This document shows positions 25,438 through 34,107 of a DNA stretch of 64,000 nt, piece after piece. Position numbers and translations under genes: made by a program. The DNA is from Faecalibacterium sp. I4-3-84 (GTDB lineage Bacteria; Bacillota; Clostridia; Oscillospirales; Ruminococcaceae). The stretch is from positions 2,294,001 through 2,358,000 of the forward strand of contig NZ_CP094466.1 in the NCBI RefSeq assembly GCF_023347255.1, given 5' to 3'. Below the pieces are notes generated by a model. That model saw only the letters and a program-made list of their open reading frames with translations. It searched no databases and was not told the origin of the DNA. Each line of letters opens with the position of its first letter. Position 1 is the stretch's first letter.

Positions 25438-26886
25438 ATGGCCGATGAAAAATTGAATACTGGCCCTGCGGAGAATATTTCCCCGGAGGCCGCCGAGCCT
25501 ATCACCACACCCGAACAGGCCGCAGCGCCTGAGCCCCAGCAGGAACAGACCGGGCCTGCCATACCTGAGTCCGGCGATGTGGTTGTGTCCTTTGACAAAA
25601 TCAATGAACTTATGGCGGAAAAGAGGCAGAACGCCCGCGCCGAAGTCGAAAAGGCGGAAACCCCCGAAACGCCAGAGGCGGCAGCCCCCGGAGAAACACC
25701 GCAGCCCGCCAATACGGAGGAACCGAAAAAGCCGCGCCGTGGCCGTCCGCCGAAAGCGGAAAAGGCTGCGACTGAAAATCAGAAAGCGGAGAAATCGGCT
25801 GGGGCCCGCAAGGGCCGCCCACCCAAGGCGGATAAGGCGGCCCCTGACAAGCCCAAGCCGTCCAAACGAGACAACGTGTCCCGAAGCGATGGAAAGGCCC
25901 CGGATGCCAAGGAGCCCATTAAGCCCGCACAGGATACGGCACTGAAGGAAACTGCTGCTGTGGAACAGACGGCTCCCGAGCCGACCACACCGCCCCGCCC
26001 GGTTGAGGAAGGCAAGCTGGTTTATCTGAAACTTTCCGAGGTTCATCCGTTTCACACATTCCGTCCGCACCCCTTTAAGGTACGGGACGATGCGAAGATG
26101 CAGGAAATCGTTGCTTCTATCCGCGTAAACGGTGTAATGGTTCCCGGTCTTGCCCGCCCGGAGAAAGATGGAAACGGCTATGAAATTGTAGCGGGCCATC
26201 GCCGTACCCACGGCAGTGAACTGGCGGGGCTGGAGGAAATGCCCTTTATTGTCCGTGAAATGACCGACCACGAAGCGGTGCAGGCCATGAAGGACAGCAA
26301 CAAGCAGCGTGACGGGATGCTCCCCAGCGAATTGGCCGCGCTGCTGGAACTCGAGGTTGAGGACATCAAGCATCAGGGCGGGCGGCTGAAAGGCGTTGCG
26401 GAAGGCGATGTCGGGAAACGCTCGGTTGAGATTGTGGGCGAGGCGCATGAGATGAACTATAAAAAGGTCATGCGCTACTTGCGGCTCAACTCCCTTGTGC
26501 CGGAGCTTCTGGATAAGGTAGACGATAAAAAGATGGGCTTCATGCCTGCCGTGGAGCTGTCCTACATCAAACCGAAAAATCAGAGACTTATTGCTGTTTC
26601 CATTGACGGGGAGCAGGCTTCACCCTCACTGGCTCAGGCCAAACGGCTCCGGGAGTTGGATAAAGAGGGCAAACTCAACGGCGATGTCATTGACGGTATC
26701 TTATCAGAACAGAAAAAGGAGGATCGAGGCGTGATTATTTCTACTGCGGAACTGGAAAAGTATTTTGGCAAGGAGGTTACTCCCGCCAAAATGAAAGAAC
26801 AGATTATGTCCCTGCTGGATGACTGGAAAGAAAAACAGCCGCCGGAACTGGCAAAAGCCCCGAAAAAGCAGGAACTTGACAAGTAA
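25438..26886 (+). CDS. ParB/KorB-like DNA-binding protein with AT-hook-like motifs
   Basis: 482 residues. N-terminal 180 are disordered and Pro/Ala/Lys-rich, with two AT-hook-like cores (RRGRPPKA and RKGRPPKA). A ParB-type N-domain (LSEVHPFHTFRPHPF to EIVAGHRRTHGSELAGL) follows at about 200-270, then an HTH region with YKKVMRYLRLNSLVPELLD at about 340-360. No parA is adjacent, so a repressor or silencer role like RK2 KorB is as likely as segregation. RBS AAGGAGG is upstream. A 23-bp palindrome starts 4 bases after its stop and a 162-nt nested palindrome follows. Confidence 0.85.
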   Translation: MADEKLNTGPAENISPEAAEPITTPEQAAAPEPQQEQTGPAIPESGDVVVSFDKINELMAEKRQNARAEVEKAETPETPEAAAPGETPQPANTEEPKKPRRGRPPKAEKAATENQKAEKSAGARKGRPPKADKAAPDKPKPSKRDNVSRSDGKAPDAKEPIKPAQDTALKETAAVEQTAPEPTTPPRPVEEGKLVYLKLSEVHPFHTFRPHPFKVRDDAKMQEIVASIRVNGVMVPGLARPEKDGNGYEIVAGHRRTHGSELAGLEEMPFIVREMTDHEAVQAMKDSNKQRDGMLPSELAALLELEVEDIKHQGGRLKGVAEGDVGKRSVEIVGEAHEMNYKKVMRYLRLNSLVPELLDKVDDKKMGFMPAVELSYIKPKNQRLIAVSIDGEQASPSLAQAKRLRELDKEGKLNGDVIDGILSEQKKEDRGVIISTAELEKYFGKEVTPAKMKEQIMSLLDDWKEKQPPELAKAPKKQELDK

Positions 26887-26889
26887 CAA

Positions 26890-26911
26890 CTTCGAGACAC
26901 TTTGTCCCGAG
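26890..26911. repeat. 23-bp palindrome, copy 1
   Basis: Core GAGACActtTGTCCC, 4 bases after the parB-like stop codon. One of the two variants with GAG for GGG in the left arm. Confidence 0.75.
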
Positions 26912-26930
26912 GGCCCCGCCCTCGCGCAGA

Positions 26931-27092
26931 GGCTCTGGTGGTATAGATCCCCCGTCGCCGCCTGTTTTTTAGTACAGCCGGGAGTGGGCCGTCAAGGGTG
27001 CAGCGCACCGCCGTTTTCGGCGGCTCGCCCTTGACGGTCTGCCCCGGCTGTGCTATTTCCCGGCAAGCGGCGGGGGTATATCCTCCAGAGCC
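26931..27092. other. 162-nt nested palindrome
   Basis: Successive arms pair around one centre: GGCTCTGG/CCAGAGCC, GATCCCCCGTCGCCGC with GCGGCGGGGGTATATC (near match), ACAGCCGGG/CCCGGCTGT, CCGTCAAGGG/CCCTTGACGG, and a central CGCCG-tttt-CGGCG. A further hairpin CCCTTTCCC/GGGAAAGGG follows at 27097-27120. No ORF covers it. Possible origin, recombination site or structured RNA. Confidence 0.7.
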
Positions 27093-27168
27093 GCCCCCTT
27101 TCCCAAGACTGGGAAAGGGCGTGGGGTTTGGGTTGAACTTTCTTATTAAAATATCGGAGGTATGAACG

Positions 27169-27510
27169 ATGAAACGACCCCTTGCTTATATCACCGCTGC
27201 ATGGCTCGGCGGCGATAGTGAAAACGCAGAACTGGCGGCGCAGTATTGCCGCACCGTGTATGAGGCAGGCTTTTCTCCTATTTGCCCGCCCCTGTACTTG
27301 CCCCTGTTTCTCAATGATGCTGTTCCCGAGGAGCATAAAAGCGGCATCGACATGAGCCGTGACCTGCTCCGCCGTTCTCATGTGCTGGTTGTCTGCGGAC
27401 ACAGTATGACCGAAGCCATGAAAAATGATATTGCCGTGGCCCAGCGGCTGGGAATTACGGCAACAACCCTTGAGGGCATCCTGACCGTCAAGGGACAGGG
27501 CCGCCGCTGA
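27169..27510 (+). CDS. DUF4406/nucleoside-deoxyribosyltransferase-like protein
   Basis: 113 residues with Rossmann-like AYITAAWLGGDSENAEL, VLVVCGHSMTEAMKNDIAVAQ and GITATTLEGI, the pattern of small DUF4406-type proteins found on phages and conjugative elements. Enzyme activity unproven. Its last A overlaps the ardA start. Confidence 0.65.
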   Translation: MKRPLAYITAAWLGGDSENAELAAQYCRTVYEAGFSPICPPLYLPLFLNDAVPEEHKSGIDMSRDLLRRSHVLVVCGHSMTEAMKNDIAVAQRLGITATTLEGILTVKGQGRR

Positions 27511-28223
27511 TGGCGACCCTGTTTGAAGCCTACGTTACCAATGCGGAGAAGTACAGCGAGGGCCAGCTTGTGGGTGAAACACTGAAATTTCCCACAACCG
27601 CCCAGGAGGTGGAGGCTCTCTTGAAACGGATCGGCGTGGATGGCGTCCGCTATCAGGAAATTTTTATTACCTCTTTCGATGGGGATGTGCTGGGGCTCTA
27701 TGACCATTTGAGCGAGTATGAAAATCTGGATGAGCTTAATCATCTGGCCTGCCTGCTTTCCGAGCTTACCTCATCGGAGCTGGAAACACTGGAGGCCGTC
27801 CTCGACAGCGGCGATCACTGTTCTTCGGTGCGGGACATCATCAATCTGACACAAAATCTGGACTGTTACGGTTTTTACCCCGGCGTATCTGATGAAGAAA
27901 CGCTGGGGCGTATTTATGTGGACGATCTGGAAATGTTGGATGTGCCGGATCAGGTAAAACCGTATTTCGATTATGAGGCGTATGGCCGGGATGCCTGCAT
28001 CCACGAAAACGGCCATTTTGCCCCGGGCGGCTATGTTGTCAAAGAAAGCGAGCATTTCGTGGAAGTGTATCACGGCTTGCAGGATATTCCCAAGGAGCAT
28101 AAGGTATTCTCTTTCCCGAAGCTCTCTATCCGGGAGCAGATGGCGGCTTATCAGGAAATCATAGACGGTTCTTCTTTGGAGGGCTACCGCCAAATGCAGA
28201 AAAAAGACCGTGGGGATCGGTAA
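27510..28223 (+). CDS. ardA: ArdA antirestriction protein
   Basis: 237 residues, acidic, with FEAYVTNAEKYSEG at the N-terminus and the later DELNHLACLLSEL and CIHENGHFAPGGYV, matching ArdA-like DNA mimics that block type I restriction after conjugative entry. Directly follows the DUF4406-like gene and is followed within 5 bases by a 23-bp palindrome. Confidence 0.85.
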   Translation: MATLFEAYVTNAEKYSEGQLVGETLKFPTTAQEVEALLKRIGVDGVRYQEIFITSFDGDVLGLYDHLSEYENLDELNHLACLLSELTSSELETLEAVLDSGDHCSSVRDIINLTQNLDCYGFYPGVSDEETLGRIYVDDLEMLDVPDQVKPYFDYEAYGRDACIHENGHFAPGGYVVKESEHFVEVYHGLQDIPKEHKVFSFPKLSIREQMAAYQEIIDGSSLEGYRQMQKKDRGDR

Positions 28224-28227
28224 TGGC

Positions 28228-28250
28228 ACTTCGAGACAAATTGTCCCAAG
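28228..28250. repeat. 23-bp palindrome, copy 2
   Basis: CTTCGAGACA-aat-TGTCCCAAGG, between ardA and pcfB, just before the pcfB ribosome site. Confidence 0.75.
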
Positions 28251-28266
28251 GAAGGAGGCGGTGTAA

Positions 28267-28746
28267 CTGATTGATGAAGATATTTCCCGGCGCACGATAG
28301 CCATATCTGTAAAAACGACCAAGCTGACGGCGCGGGGACTGGCGTATGTGCTGGGCATGGTGGGTCGGAAGATCCGCAAGGCATACCGTGGGCGGCAAGT
28401 ACCACATGGCAAACAAAGTGTGCGAAAGCTCATGGCCCACGGCACAGCCACAAACAGCATTGAGCTATCCGGGGATGCCAAGTCCTTTGACCGCGTGGCC
28501 CGGAAATGGAATGTGGACTATGCGTTCTATAAAACCGGATCGGACAAATACCTGCTGTTTTTCAAGGCTGGACAGGCAGACGCAATGACCGCCTGCTTTT
28601 CTGAGTATTCCCGGAAGGTGTTAAGCAAAGCAAAATCGAACCGTGTTCCCATCCGAGAACAACTGCAACAGGCGGCGGATCAGCTTTCCAAAGAAAAGCC
28701 GAAACAAAAAGAACGTGCAAAGGAGGTGGCCCATGAGGACAGATAA
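28267..28746 (+). CDS. pcfB: PcfB family conjugation protein with CTG start
   Basis: 159 residues if read from CTG 28267: IDEDISRRTIAISVKTTKL is the conserved N-terminus, and no ATG, GTG or TTG lies between the in-frame stop TAA 28264 and this block. GGAGGCGG lies 6-8 bases upstream. Later KSFDRVARKWNVDYAFYKT and KYLLFFKAGQADAM are diagnostic. The next GTG (28348) would delete 27 conserved residues. Overlaps virD4 by 14 bases. Confidence 0.8.
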   Translation: MIDEDISRRTIAISVKTTKLTARGLAYVLGMVGRKIRKAYRGRQVPHGKQSVRKLMAHGTATNSIELSGDAKSFDRVARKWNVDYAFYKTGSDKYLLFFKAGQADAMTACFSEYSRKVLSKAKSNRVPIREQLQQAADQLSKEKPKQKERAKEVAHEDR

Positions 28747-29597
28747 GATCAGAAAATATCTCATTCCGAACATTCCCTATCTGTTCATCCTGTGGGCGTT
28801 CCTCAAGCTGGGGACAGCCTACCGGCTGGCGGCGGGTAACGATTTTGCACATAAGCTCATCGGACTGGGCCAGACGATTGGCCCGGCCTTTGCTGACTTT
28901 GCACCCGGTCTTGCCCCGCTGGATTGGCTTGTTGGTATTGTAGGCGCAGTTGGTTTCCGGCTGCTGATCTATTTCAAAAGCAAGAACGCTAAGAAGTTTC
29001 GGCGGGATGCAGAATACGGCAGCGCTCGATGGGGAACGGAAAAAGACATCAAACCGTTTGTCGATCCGAAGTTTGAAAACAACGTGATTTTGACCGGGAC
29101 GGAGTTTCTCACGATGAACACCCGCCCGAAAATCCCCGCAAATGCCCGAAACCTGAATTGCTGTATTATCGGCTCATCCGGCTCCGGCAAAACCCGCTTC
29201 TGGCTTACGCCCCAGCTTTTACAGGCCCATTCCTCTTATGTGGTGGTCGATCCCAAAGGTGGTGTGCTGGGACAGGTCGGGGCTTTCCTGCAAAAACGCG
29301 GGTACAAAATCAAGGTATTCAACAGCATAGATTTTTCAAAATCCATGCACTATAACCCGCTGGCGTATATCCGCAACGAGGCCGATATTCTGAAATTCGT
29401 GGATGCCCTGATTTCCAACACCAAGGGCGAAGGCAAGGAAGGCGATCCATTCTGGACGAAATCGGAAACGCTTTTGTACTGTGCTCTGATCGCCTACATC
29501 ATTTTCGAGGGGCCTGCCGAGGATCGGAACATGAATACCCTTGTGGATATGATTTCCGGCATGGAGGTCAAGGAGGATGACGAGGATTTTATGAACG
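28733..29597 (+). pseudogene. VirD4-like coupling protein, 5' part (interrupted)
   Basis: About 288 residues: N-terminal membrane segments, EYGSARWG, Walker A GSSGSGKTR, then YVVVDPKGG, ending at DDEDFMN. Element B1 interrupts it here; the 3' part resumes at 35977 with SGKTAKSILISC. Compared with homologues about 30 codons are missing between the two parts, so even clean removal of B1 would not restore the gene. Confidence 0.88.
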
Positions 29598-29700
29598 GTG
29601 CGACCCTAATTGCAGTGTAAAACTCCCGTAGTAGGGTGACACCACTGCAAACCTGATAAGAGGTGCTAAGGAGGTGAAAAGCGGCACACTCTTGTAGGTA
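29598..29700 (+). ncRNA. Candidate 5' end of a group II intron (remnant)
   Basis: Begins GTGCGAC, fitting the GUGYG intron start, directly after an interrupted codon run of virD4. TTGCAGTG pairs with CACTGCAA around CTCCCGTAGTAGGGTG, like the first helices of domain I. No maturase, domain V or intron 3' end is present, so it would be a fragment. Confidence 0.4.
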
Positions 29701-29705
29701 ATTGA

Positions 29706-30650
29706 TATGACTGGAGGCGGCATTGTGCCGATTGCGGCGGCAAGATGTATGTCCACCGCACCAACAATGGCAAGAGGATTTCTCAATATACCTGTTCCAA
29801 TTATACCAAAGTTCCGTGTGGGACACTATGCCATACACAACACCGTATCAATGAGAGTGCTGTTCTGACATTGGTTTCCGACACGCTCCGGGCTATCGCT
29901 GAATATTCCAAAAATGACCGGACGGAATTTATTCACACCGTTCAGGAAACGCAGGTTGCCCAACAGAGTGCCGATATAGCGAAAAAGCGCAGGCGTCTGG
30001 CCGCTGCTCAAAAGAGAGCCGGAGAACTGGAAAAACTGATTTGCAAAATCTATGAGGACAATGTCCTCGGCAAGCTGCCGGATGCACGATATAGGGCGCT
30101 TGATGCACAGTATGCCAAAGAGCAGGACGCACTTGAGATTGAAATTGCGGAGCTGGAAAAGGCTGTTACCGGCTACGAGCAAAGCCAGAAATCAGCGGAG
30201 AAATTTATAGCCCTGATTGATAAATACGAGAATTTTGACACGCTGACAAACACCATGCTCAATGAGTTTGTAGAGAAAATCCTTGTCCACGAACGCGCCC
30301 GAAAAGGCAGTCAGGACACCACGCAGGAAATTGAAATCTACTTCAATTTTTTAGGACGCTATATCCCACCATCCTTACAGCCGGTTCCTTTAACCCCGGA
30401 GGAACAGGAAGAACTGCGGAAAAAAGAAGAACGCAAGGACAGGCTTCATCAGAATTATTTGAAGCGGAAAGCCAGCGGCGCACAGAAACGGTATGAGGAC
30501 AAAATCAAGGCGAAGAAAAAAGCGGAAATGGACGCTAAGAAAGCCCTGATCCGGGCTGAGGATATGAAAAAAGGCGTTTTTTCTACTGTCGGACAGCTGC
30601 CGAAAGAAGAACCACGCAAAGGCAGCATAGCAGCCAGCGCAGCAGTCTAA
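29706..30650 (+). pseudogene. Large serine recombinase, C-terminal part
   Basis: About 314 residues: zinc beta-ribbon (CADCGGKMYVHR .. CGTLCHTQHRI), coiled coil and FVEKILVHERARKGS, typical of TnpX/TndX-type recombinases. The catalytic serine domain is missing; the fragment abuts the intron-like sequence. An unusually long Lys/Glu-rich tail (after PPSLQPVPLTPEE) follows. Confidence 0.85.
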
Positions 30651-30676
30651 TCATCACGAAGCAAAGGAGAATGAAT

Positions 30677-30886
30677 ATGAGTAAGTTGACTTACATTCGT
30701 TGTGGAGATTATGATATACCCAACCTAAAACTTTCTGAACAGCCGGAAACTTCTATCGGCAAGTACGGCAGAATGCGAAAATCCATGCGGGAGGATTTGA
30801 AAGCAGTGGAACGGCTCCGCAAAACCGCCGATCAGCTGTCCCGACAGGAAAGGGATAAGTCTCACGACCGTGGGCCGGAGCGGTAA
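30677..30886 (+). CDS. TnpV-like protein fragment
   Basis: 69 residues. The first 40 (SKLTYIRCGDYDIPNLKLSE .. IGKYGRMRK) match the TnpV family of transposon proteins. The rest (LKAVERLRKTADQLSRQERD) does not and seems joined by deletion. AAGGAG precedes ATG 30677. Confidence 0.55.
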   Translation: MSKLTYIRCGDYDIPNLKLSEQPETSIGKYGRMRKSMREDLKAVERLRKTADQLSRQERDKSHDRGPER

Positions 30887-30993
30887 AGGCTACCGCGTTT
30901 TGGCGTATCCCTGTCAAGTGCGTCGCGTTTCACGACATACTTTTGCATACAGAAAAACCGCCGTACAGGTTTCCCCATACGGCGGCAGACTGT

Positions 30994-31284
30994 TTATTTG
31001 CCGAACAAATCGCTGTGTGTGCCGGTGCGGGCCAGCGTCAGCACCAGAACATCATCCTCTATGCGATAGACAAGCAGCCAGTCCGGGAGAATATGACATT
31101 CCCGATGGCATGCCCAATCGCCGGACAGGTCATGGTCACGGTTTTTATCCGGCAGCGGCTCGCCCATTGCCAGCAATGCTACGACCTGCTCCAGCAGCTC
31201 AATCTTCAAGCCACGCTTGATGGCTCGTTTGTAGTCCTTTTTGAAACTGGTCGTGTACTTGACGGTATATTTGGTTTCTTTCAT
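30994..31284 (-). CDS. YafQ/RelE-type toxin
   Basis: 96 residues: YTTSFKKDYKRAIKRG, DHDLSGDWACHRECHILPDW and LARTGTHSDLF, the pattern of YafQ mRNA interferases with a conserved C-terminal His. Overlaps the antitoxin by 4 bases (ATGA). Probably stabilises B1. Confidence 0.9.
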   Translation of the reverse strand: MKETKYTVKYTTSFKKDYKRAIKRGLKIELLEQVVALLAMGEPLPDKNRDHDLSGDWACHRECHILPDWLLVYRIEDDVLVLTLARTGTHSDLFGK

Positions 31285-31559
31285 CTTTTCAGGTCAGCAA
31301 ACAACTCGTCAAGGTCATTGTAGCCCTTTACAGACGGGTCTTTTGCAATCCTTTCCGCTTCCAGCATGGCAGCAACCGTTTCTTTGTTCGGCTGTTCCAG
31401 CCTTACTTCAAAGGGAATGCCGCCTTCACGAAGCGACTGGCGCACAAAGATGTTAAACGCCGTAGTCAGGTTCATGCCAAGTTCAGTAAACAGTGCGTCC
31501 GCCTGCGCTTTCAAATCTGCGTCCATGCGGATACTGATGTTTGTGGTATTTCCAGCCAT
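31281..31559 (-). CDS. RelB/DinJ-type antitoxin
   Basis: 92 residues from ATG 31559: ISIRMDADLKAQADALFTEL is the ribbon-helix-helix, and LGMNLTTAFNIFVRQSL the second helix pair; C-terminal YNDLDELFADLKR would bind the toxin. AAAGGGG upstream. First gene of the toxin-antitoxin operon, expected to autorepress it. Confidence 0.9.
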   Translation of the reverse strand: MAGNTTNISIRMDADLKAQADALFTELGMNLTTAFNIFVRQSLREGGIPFEVRLEQPNKETVAAMLEAERIAKDPSVKGYNDLDELFADLKR

Positions 31560-31599
31560 ACGATCAACCCCTTTCTGCTGGCAATTATAGTATATGCCA

Positions 31600-31630
31600 T
31601 TTGCACGAAAAAAACAATACTTTGCACGAA
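31600..31630 (-). promoter_or_regulatory. Direct repeats in toxin-antitoxin promoter
   Basis: TTTGCACGAA at 31600-31609 and 31621-31630, 21 bases apart (two helical turns), just upstream of a leftward TATAAT (31584-31589). Candidate operators for the antitoxin. Confidence 0.45.
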
Positions 31631-31685
31631 TATTTAACAATAAATTCACTGGAGGAGGTTACACGCTTTATGAAAGAAATCATTT

Positions 31686-32084
31686 ATGAAGAACAACAAG
31701 ACTGAACCTATCCTTGTCATGGATTACCGCCAGTACCGCAGAGCGCGGAGGCTGGTGCATGAGTGCTGCAACTACATCGACGGAAACTGTATCGCTCTGG
31801 ACGATGGGGAGGAATGTGTCTGTGTCCAGTCTATTTCCTACTCCCTGTTGTGCAGGTGGTTTCGGACGGCGGTATTGCCGCAGGATAAGGAACTGGAAAC
31901 GGCGCTGTTCCATCGGCTAAATGCTAAGAAGTGCGCCGTATGCGGGGCGCTGTTTACCCCCGGTTCTAACCGGGCCAAATACTGCCCGGAATGTGCCGTA
32001 CGCATGAAGCGGATCAACGCCGCAAAGCGCAAGCGGAAACAACGGGAGAAATGTCACGCTTTAGGGGCTGAAAAACCCTTGTAA
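31686..32084 (+). CDS. Cysteine-rich VLP domain protein
   Basis: 132 residues. N-half with CCNYIDGNCIAL and CVCVQS cysteines and SLLCRWFRTAVLP (the VLP region), C-half with a zinc finger CAVCGALFTPGSNRAKYCPEC. Paralogue at 57324 in the host element. Function unknown; widespread in clostridial conjugative elements. Confidence 0.75.
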   Translation: MKNNKTEPILVMDYRQYRRARRLVHECCNYIDGNCIALDDGEECVCVQSISYSLLCRWFRTAVLPQDKELETALFHRLNAKKCAVCGALFTPGSNRAKYCPECAVRMKRINAAKRKRKQREKCHALGAEKPL

Positions 32085-32197
32085 ATCAAGGCTTTTTTCG
32101 AGGGTGTCAACGGTAAGCTGATAGATTTATCCTCTGACCCCTAAAATAGCCTTAAAATGCGTACAGAATCCCAAGAGAACCCCAAAGGAGGAACCCT

Positions 32198-32932
32198 ATG
32201 TCAGACAATCGAAAATATTATTACCTGAAACTCAAAGAAAACTATTTTGACGATGATTCCATCGTGCTGCTGGAAAGTATGCAGGACGGTGTGCTGTATT
32301 CCAACATTCTGCTCAAGCTGTATCTGAAATCGCTGAAACATGGCGGACGGCTTCAACTTGACGAGGACATCCCTTACACGGCGCAGATGATTGCCACCAT
32401 TACCCGCCAGCAGATCGGCACTGTGGAGAGAGCCTTGCAGATCTTTTTGAAGCTGGGTCTTGTGGAGGTGCTGGACAGCGGCACATTCTACATGAGCAAC
32501 ATCGAACTTTTAATCGGCCAGTCCTCTACCGAGGCTGAGCGAAAGCGGGCTGCGAGGCTTCAAAATAAGGCTCTTTCTGCGCTCCAGACAAGTGGCGGAC
32601 ATTTGTCCGACATTCGTCCACCAGAGATAGAGATAGAGTTAGAGAAAGAGATAGAGATAAAGAGAGAGATAGAGAAGGGACACCCCGCCCACGCCTATGG
32701 CCGTTACCAGAATGTTTTCCTGACGGACGGGGAACTGGCAGACTTACAGGCCAGCTTTCCCACTGTATGGGGCCAGTACATCGAAAAGCTGTCCGAGTAC
32801 ATGGCTTCTACCGGCAAGCGGTATCAGAGCCATGCCGCCACCATCCGGCGCTGGGCCGGTGAGGACGCTAAAAAAACGATCACACCCTCACGCAACCGGG
32901 ATTACAGCGTAAAGGAGGATGAAACTGTATGA
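32198..32932 (+). CDS. Phage replisome organizer-type protein (B1 copy)
   Basis: 244 residues. N-terminal winged helix NRKYYYLKLKENYFDDDSI .. TRQQIGTVERALQIF matches phage replisome organizers; a highly charged EIEIELEKEIEIKREIEK linker; then a DnaD-like C-terminal part (SHAATIRRWAGED). It probably loads the DnaC-like protein encoded next. Paralogue in B2 at 41780, sharing a 66-bp identical stretch. Confidence 0.8.
   Translation: MSDNRKYYYLKLKENYFDDDSIVLLESMQDGVLYSNILLKLYLKSLKHGGRLQLDEDIPYTAQMIATITRQQIGTVERALQIFLKLGLVEVLDSGTFYMSNIELLIGQSSTEAERKRAARLQNKALSALQTSGGHLSDIRPPEIEIELEKEIEIKREIEKGHPAHAYGRYQNVFLTDGELADLQASFPTVWGQYIEKLSEYMASTGKRYQSHAATIRRWAGEDAKKTITPSRNRDYSVKEDETV
32594..32659 (+). repeat. 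66-bp sequence identical in B1 and B2 (copy a)
   Basis: Starts GGCGGACATTTGTCCGAC and ends AGAGATAGAGATA. Identical to 42176-42241 within otherwise diverged paralogues. Confidence 0.85.
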
Positions 32933-33792
32933 TTGAGATTACCGCAGAAATCCGGGCGCTGATCGACAAGGCAGCCGCCAGTGTGGAGCTGGCCGGGGAC
33001 GAGTACATAGACCCGGCAGACGGCCTCATTCACTGTAAGAGGTGCGGCGGCCAGAGGCAGACCGTTGTGCCATGCTTTGGGAAACCCGGCTACTTCATGC
33101 CCCGCTGTATCTGCCAGTGCCAGCGGGAGACCGAGGAACAGCGCAAGGCCGCTGAGGAACGGCAGCGCCGCATGGAGCGTATCAAGCGCCGGAAGGCCCA
33201 GGGCCTGCAAGACCGCTATCTGTACGACTACACCTTTGCCAACGACAACGGCCAAAATCCCCTGATGGACAAGGCCCGCGCCTATGTGGAGAACTGGAAA
33301 GAGGCATATAAGAGCAATATCGGGCTTTTGCTGTTTGGAGATGTGGGAACCGGCAAGTCTTTCTTCGCCGGATGTATTGCCAACGCTTTGCTTGACCAGG
33401 ATGTGCCGGTGCTGATGACGAACTTTCCCACCATTCTGAACCGCCTGACCAGGATGTTCTCTGAGGACAGGTCGGAGTTTATTGCCAGCTTTGACGAGTA
33501 TGACCTGCTTATCATTGACGATCTGGGAGTAGAGCGCAGTACCGAATATGCTATGGAGCAGATGTTTTTCGTCATCGACAGCCGCTACCGCAGCCGCAGG
33601 CCCATGATTATCACAACAAACTTGAAACTGTCCGAGCTGAAAAACCCGCCTGATCTGGCCCACGCCCGTATCTATGACCGTATTCTGGAACGGTGTGCGC
33701 CGATTCTTTTTGACGGGAAGAATTTCCGGGAAGAAAATGCCGGTGCTACCCGACAGACAGCAAAAGACATTGTAAACAGTAAGCAAGACTGA
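32929..33792 (+). CDS. DnaC-like helicase loader ATPase
   Basis: 287 residues: N-terminal zinc-type cysteines (CKRCGG .. CICQCQ), AAA+ domain with Walker A GDVGTGKSFF, Walker B DLLIIDDLG and TTNLKLSEL sensor. Overlaps the replisome organizer by 4 bases. Together they would load a DnaB-type helicase for replication of the excised element. Confidence 0.88.
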   Translation: MIEITAEIRALIDKAAASVELAGDEYIDPADGLIHCKRCGGQRQTVVPCFGKPGYFMPRCICQCQRETEEQRKAAEERQRRMERIKRRKAQGLQDRYLYDYTFANDNGQNPLMDKARAYVENWKEAYKSNIGLLLFGDVGTGKSFFAGCIANALLDQDVPVLMTNFPTILNRLTRMFSEDRSEFIASFDEYDLLIIDDLGVERSTEYAMEQMFFVIDSRYRSRRPMIITTNLKLSELKNPPDLAHARIYDRILERCAPILFDGKNFREENAGATRQTAKDIVNSKQD

Positions 33793-33835
33793 TTTTTTAC
33801 CGGGCGGCACAGACCCGTTCGGAGAAAGGAGCGCC

Positions 33836-34030
33836 ATGAACAGAGAACCCCGTACTATGCAGATGGCAGATGCCGTTACTGCGTCCAGAGCGCTGGAAAA
33901 CACGCCGGCGATGGTAAAGAAAATCGGTAAGACAACCTACAAGGTTCATGTCCATTTCAGCAATACCAGCACAGAAACCATGAGCGATAAAATCAAGCGT
34001 ATGCTCAAAAATGAAATTCAGCAAATGTGA
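33836..34030 (+). CDS. TnpW-like transposon protein
   Basis: 64 residues with KKIGKTTYKVHVHFSNTS and MSDKIKRMLKNE, matching small TnpW-type proteins found beside recombinase genes in Tn4451-like elements. GGAGAAAGGAG precedes ATG. Function unknown. Confidence 0.75.
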   Translation: MNREPRTMQMADAVTASRALENTPAMVKKIGKTTYKVHVHFSNTSTETMSDKIKRMLKNEIQQM

Positions 34031-34107
34031 CAGACTGATAAACGAAGCCGCCTTGTGCTAAACTGATGATGGTACGCGCCAAAATTTTTGTTAAGGAGGA
34101 CAAGAAA

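Noticed and set aside
32610-32700. AGAGATAGAG tandem repeats considered as a CRISPR or microsatellite
   Set aside because: They are coding, in frame, for a charged Glu/Ile/Lys linker in both replisome organizers; no spacers.
33836-34030. TnpW-like ORF as a candidate anti-CRISPR or toxin
   Set aside because: Sequence matches the known small transposon protein pattern; nothing supports another role.
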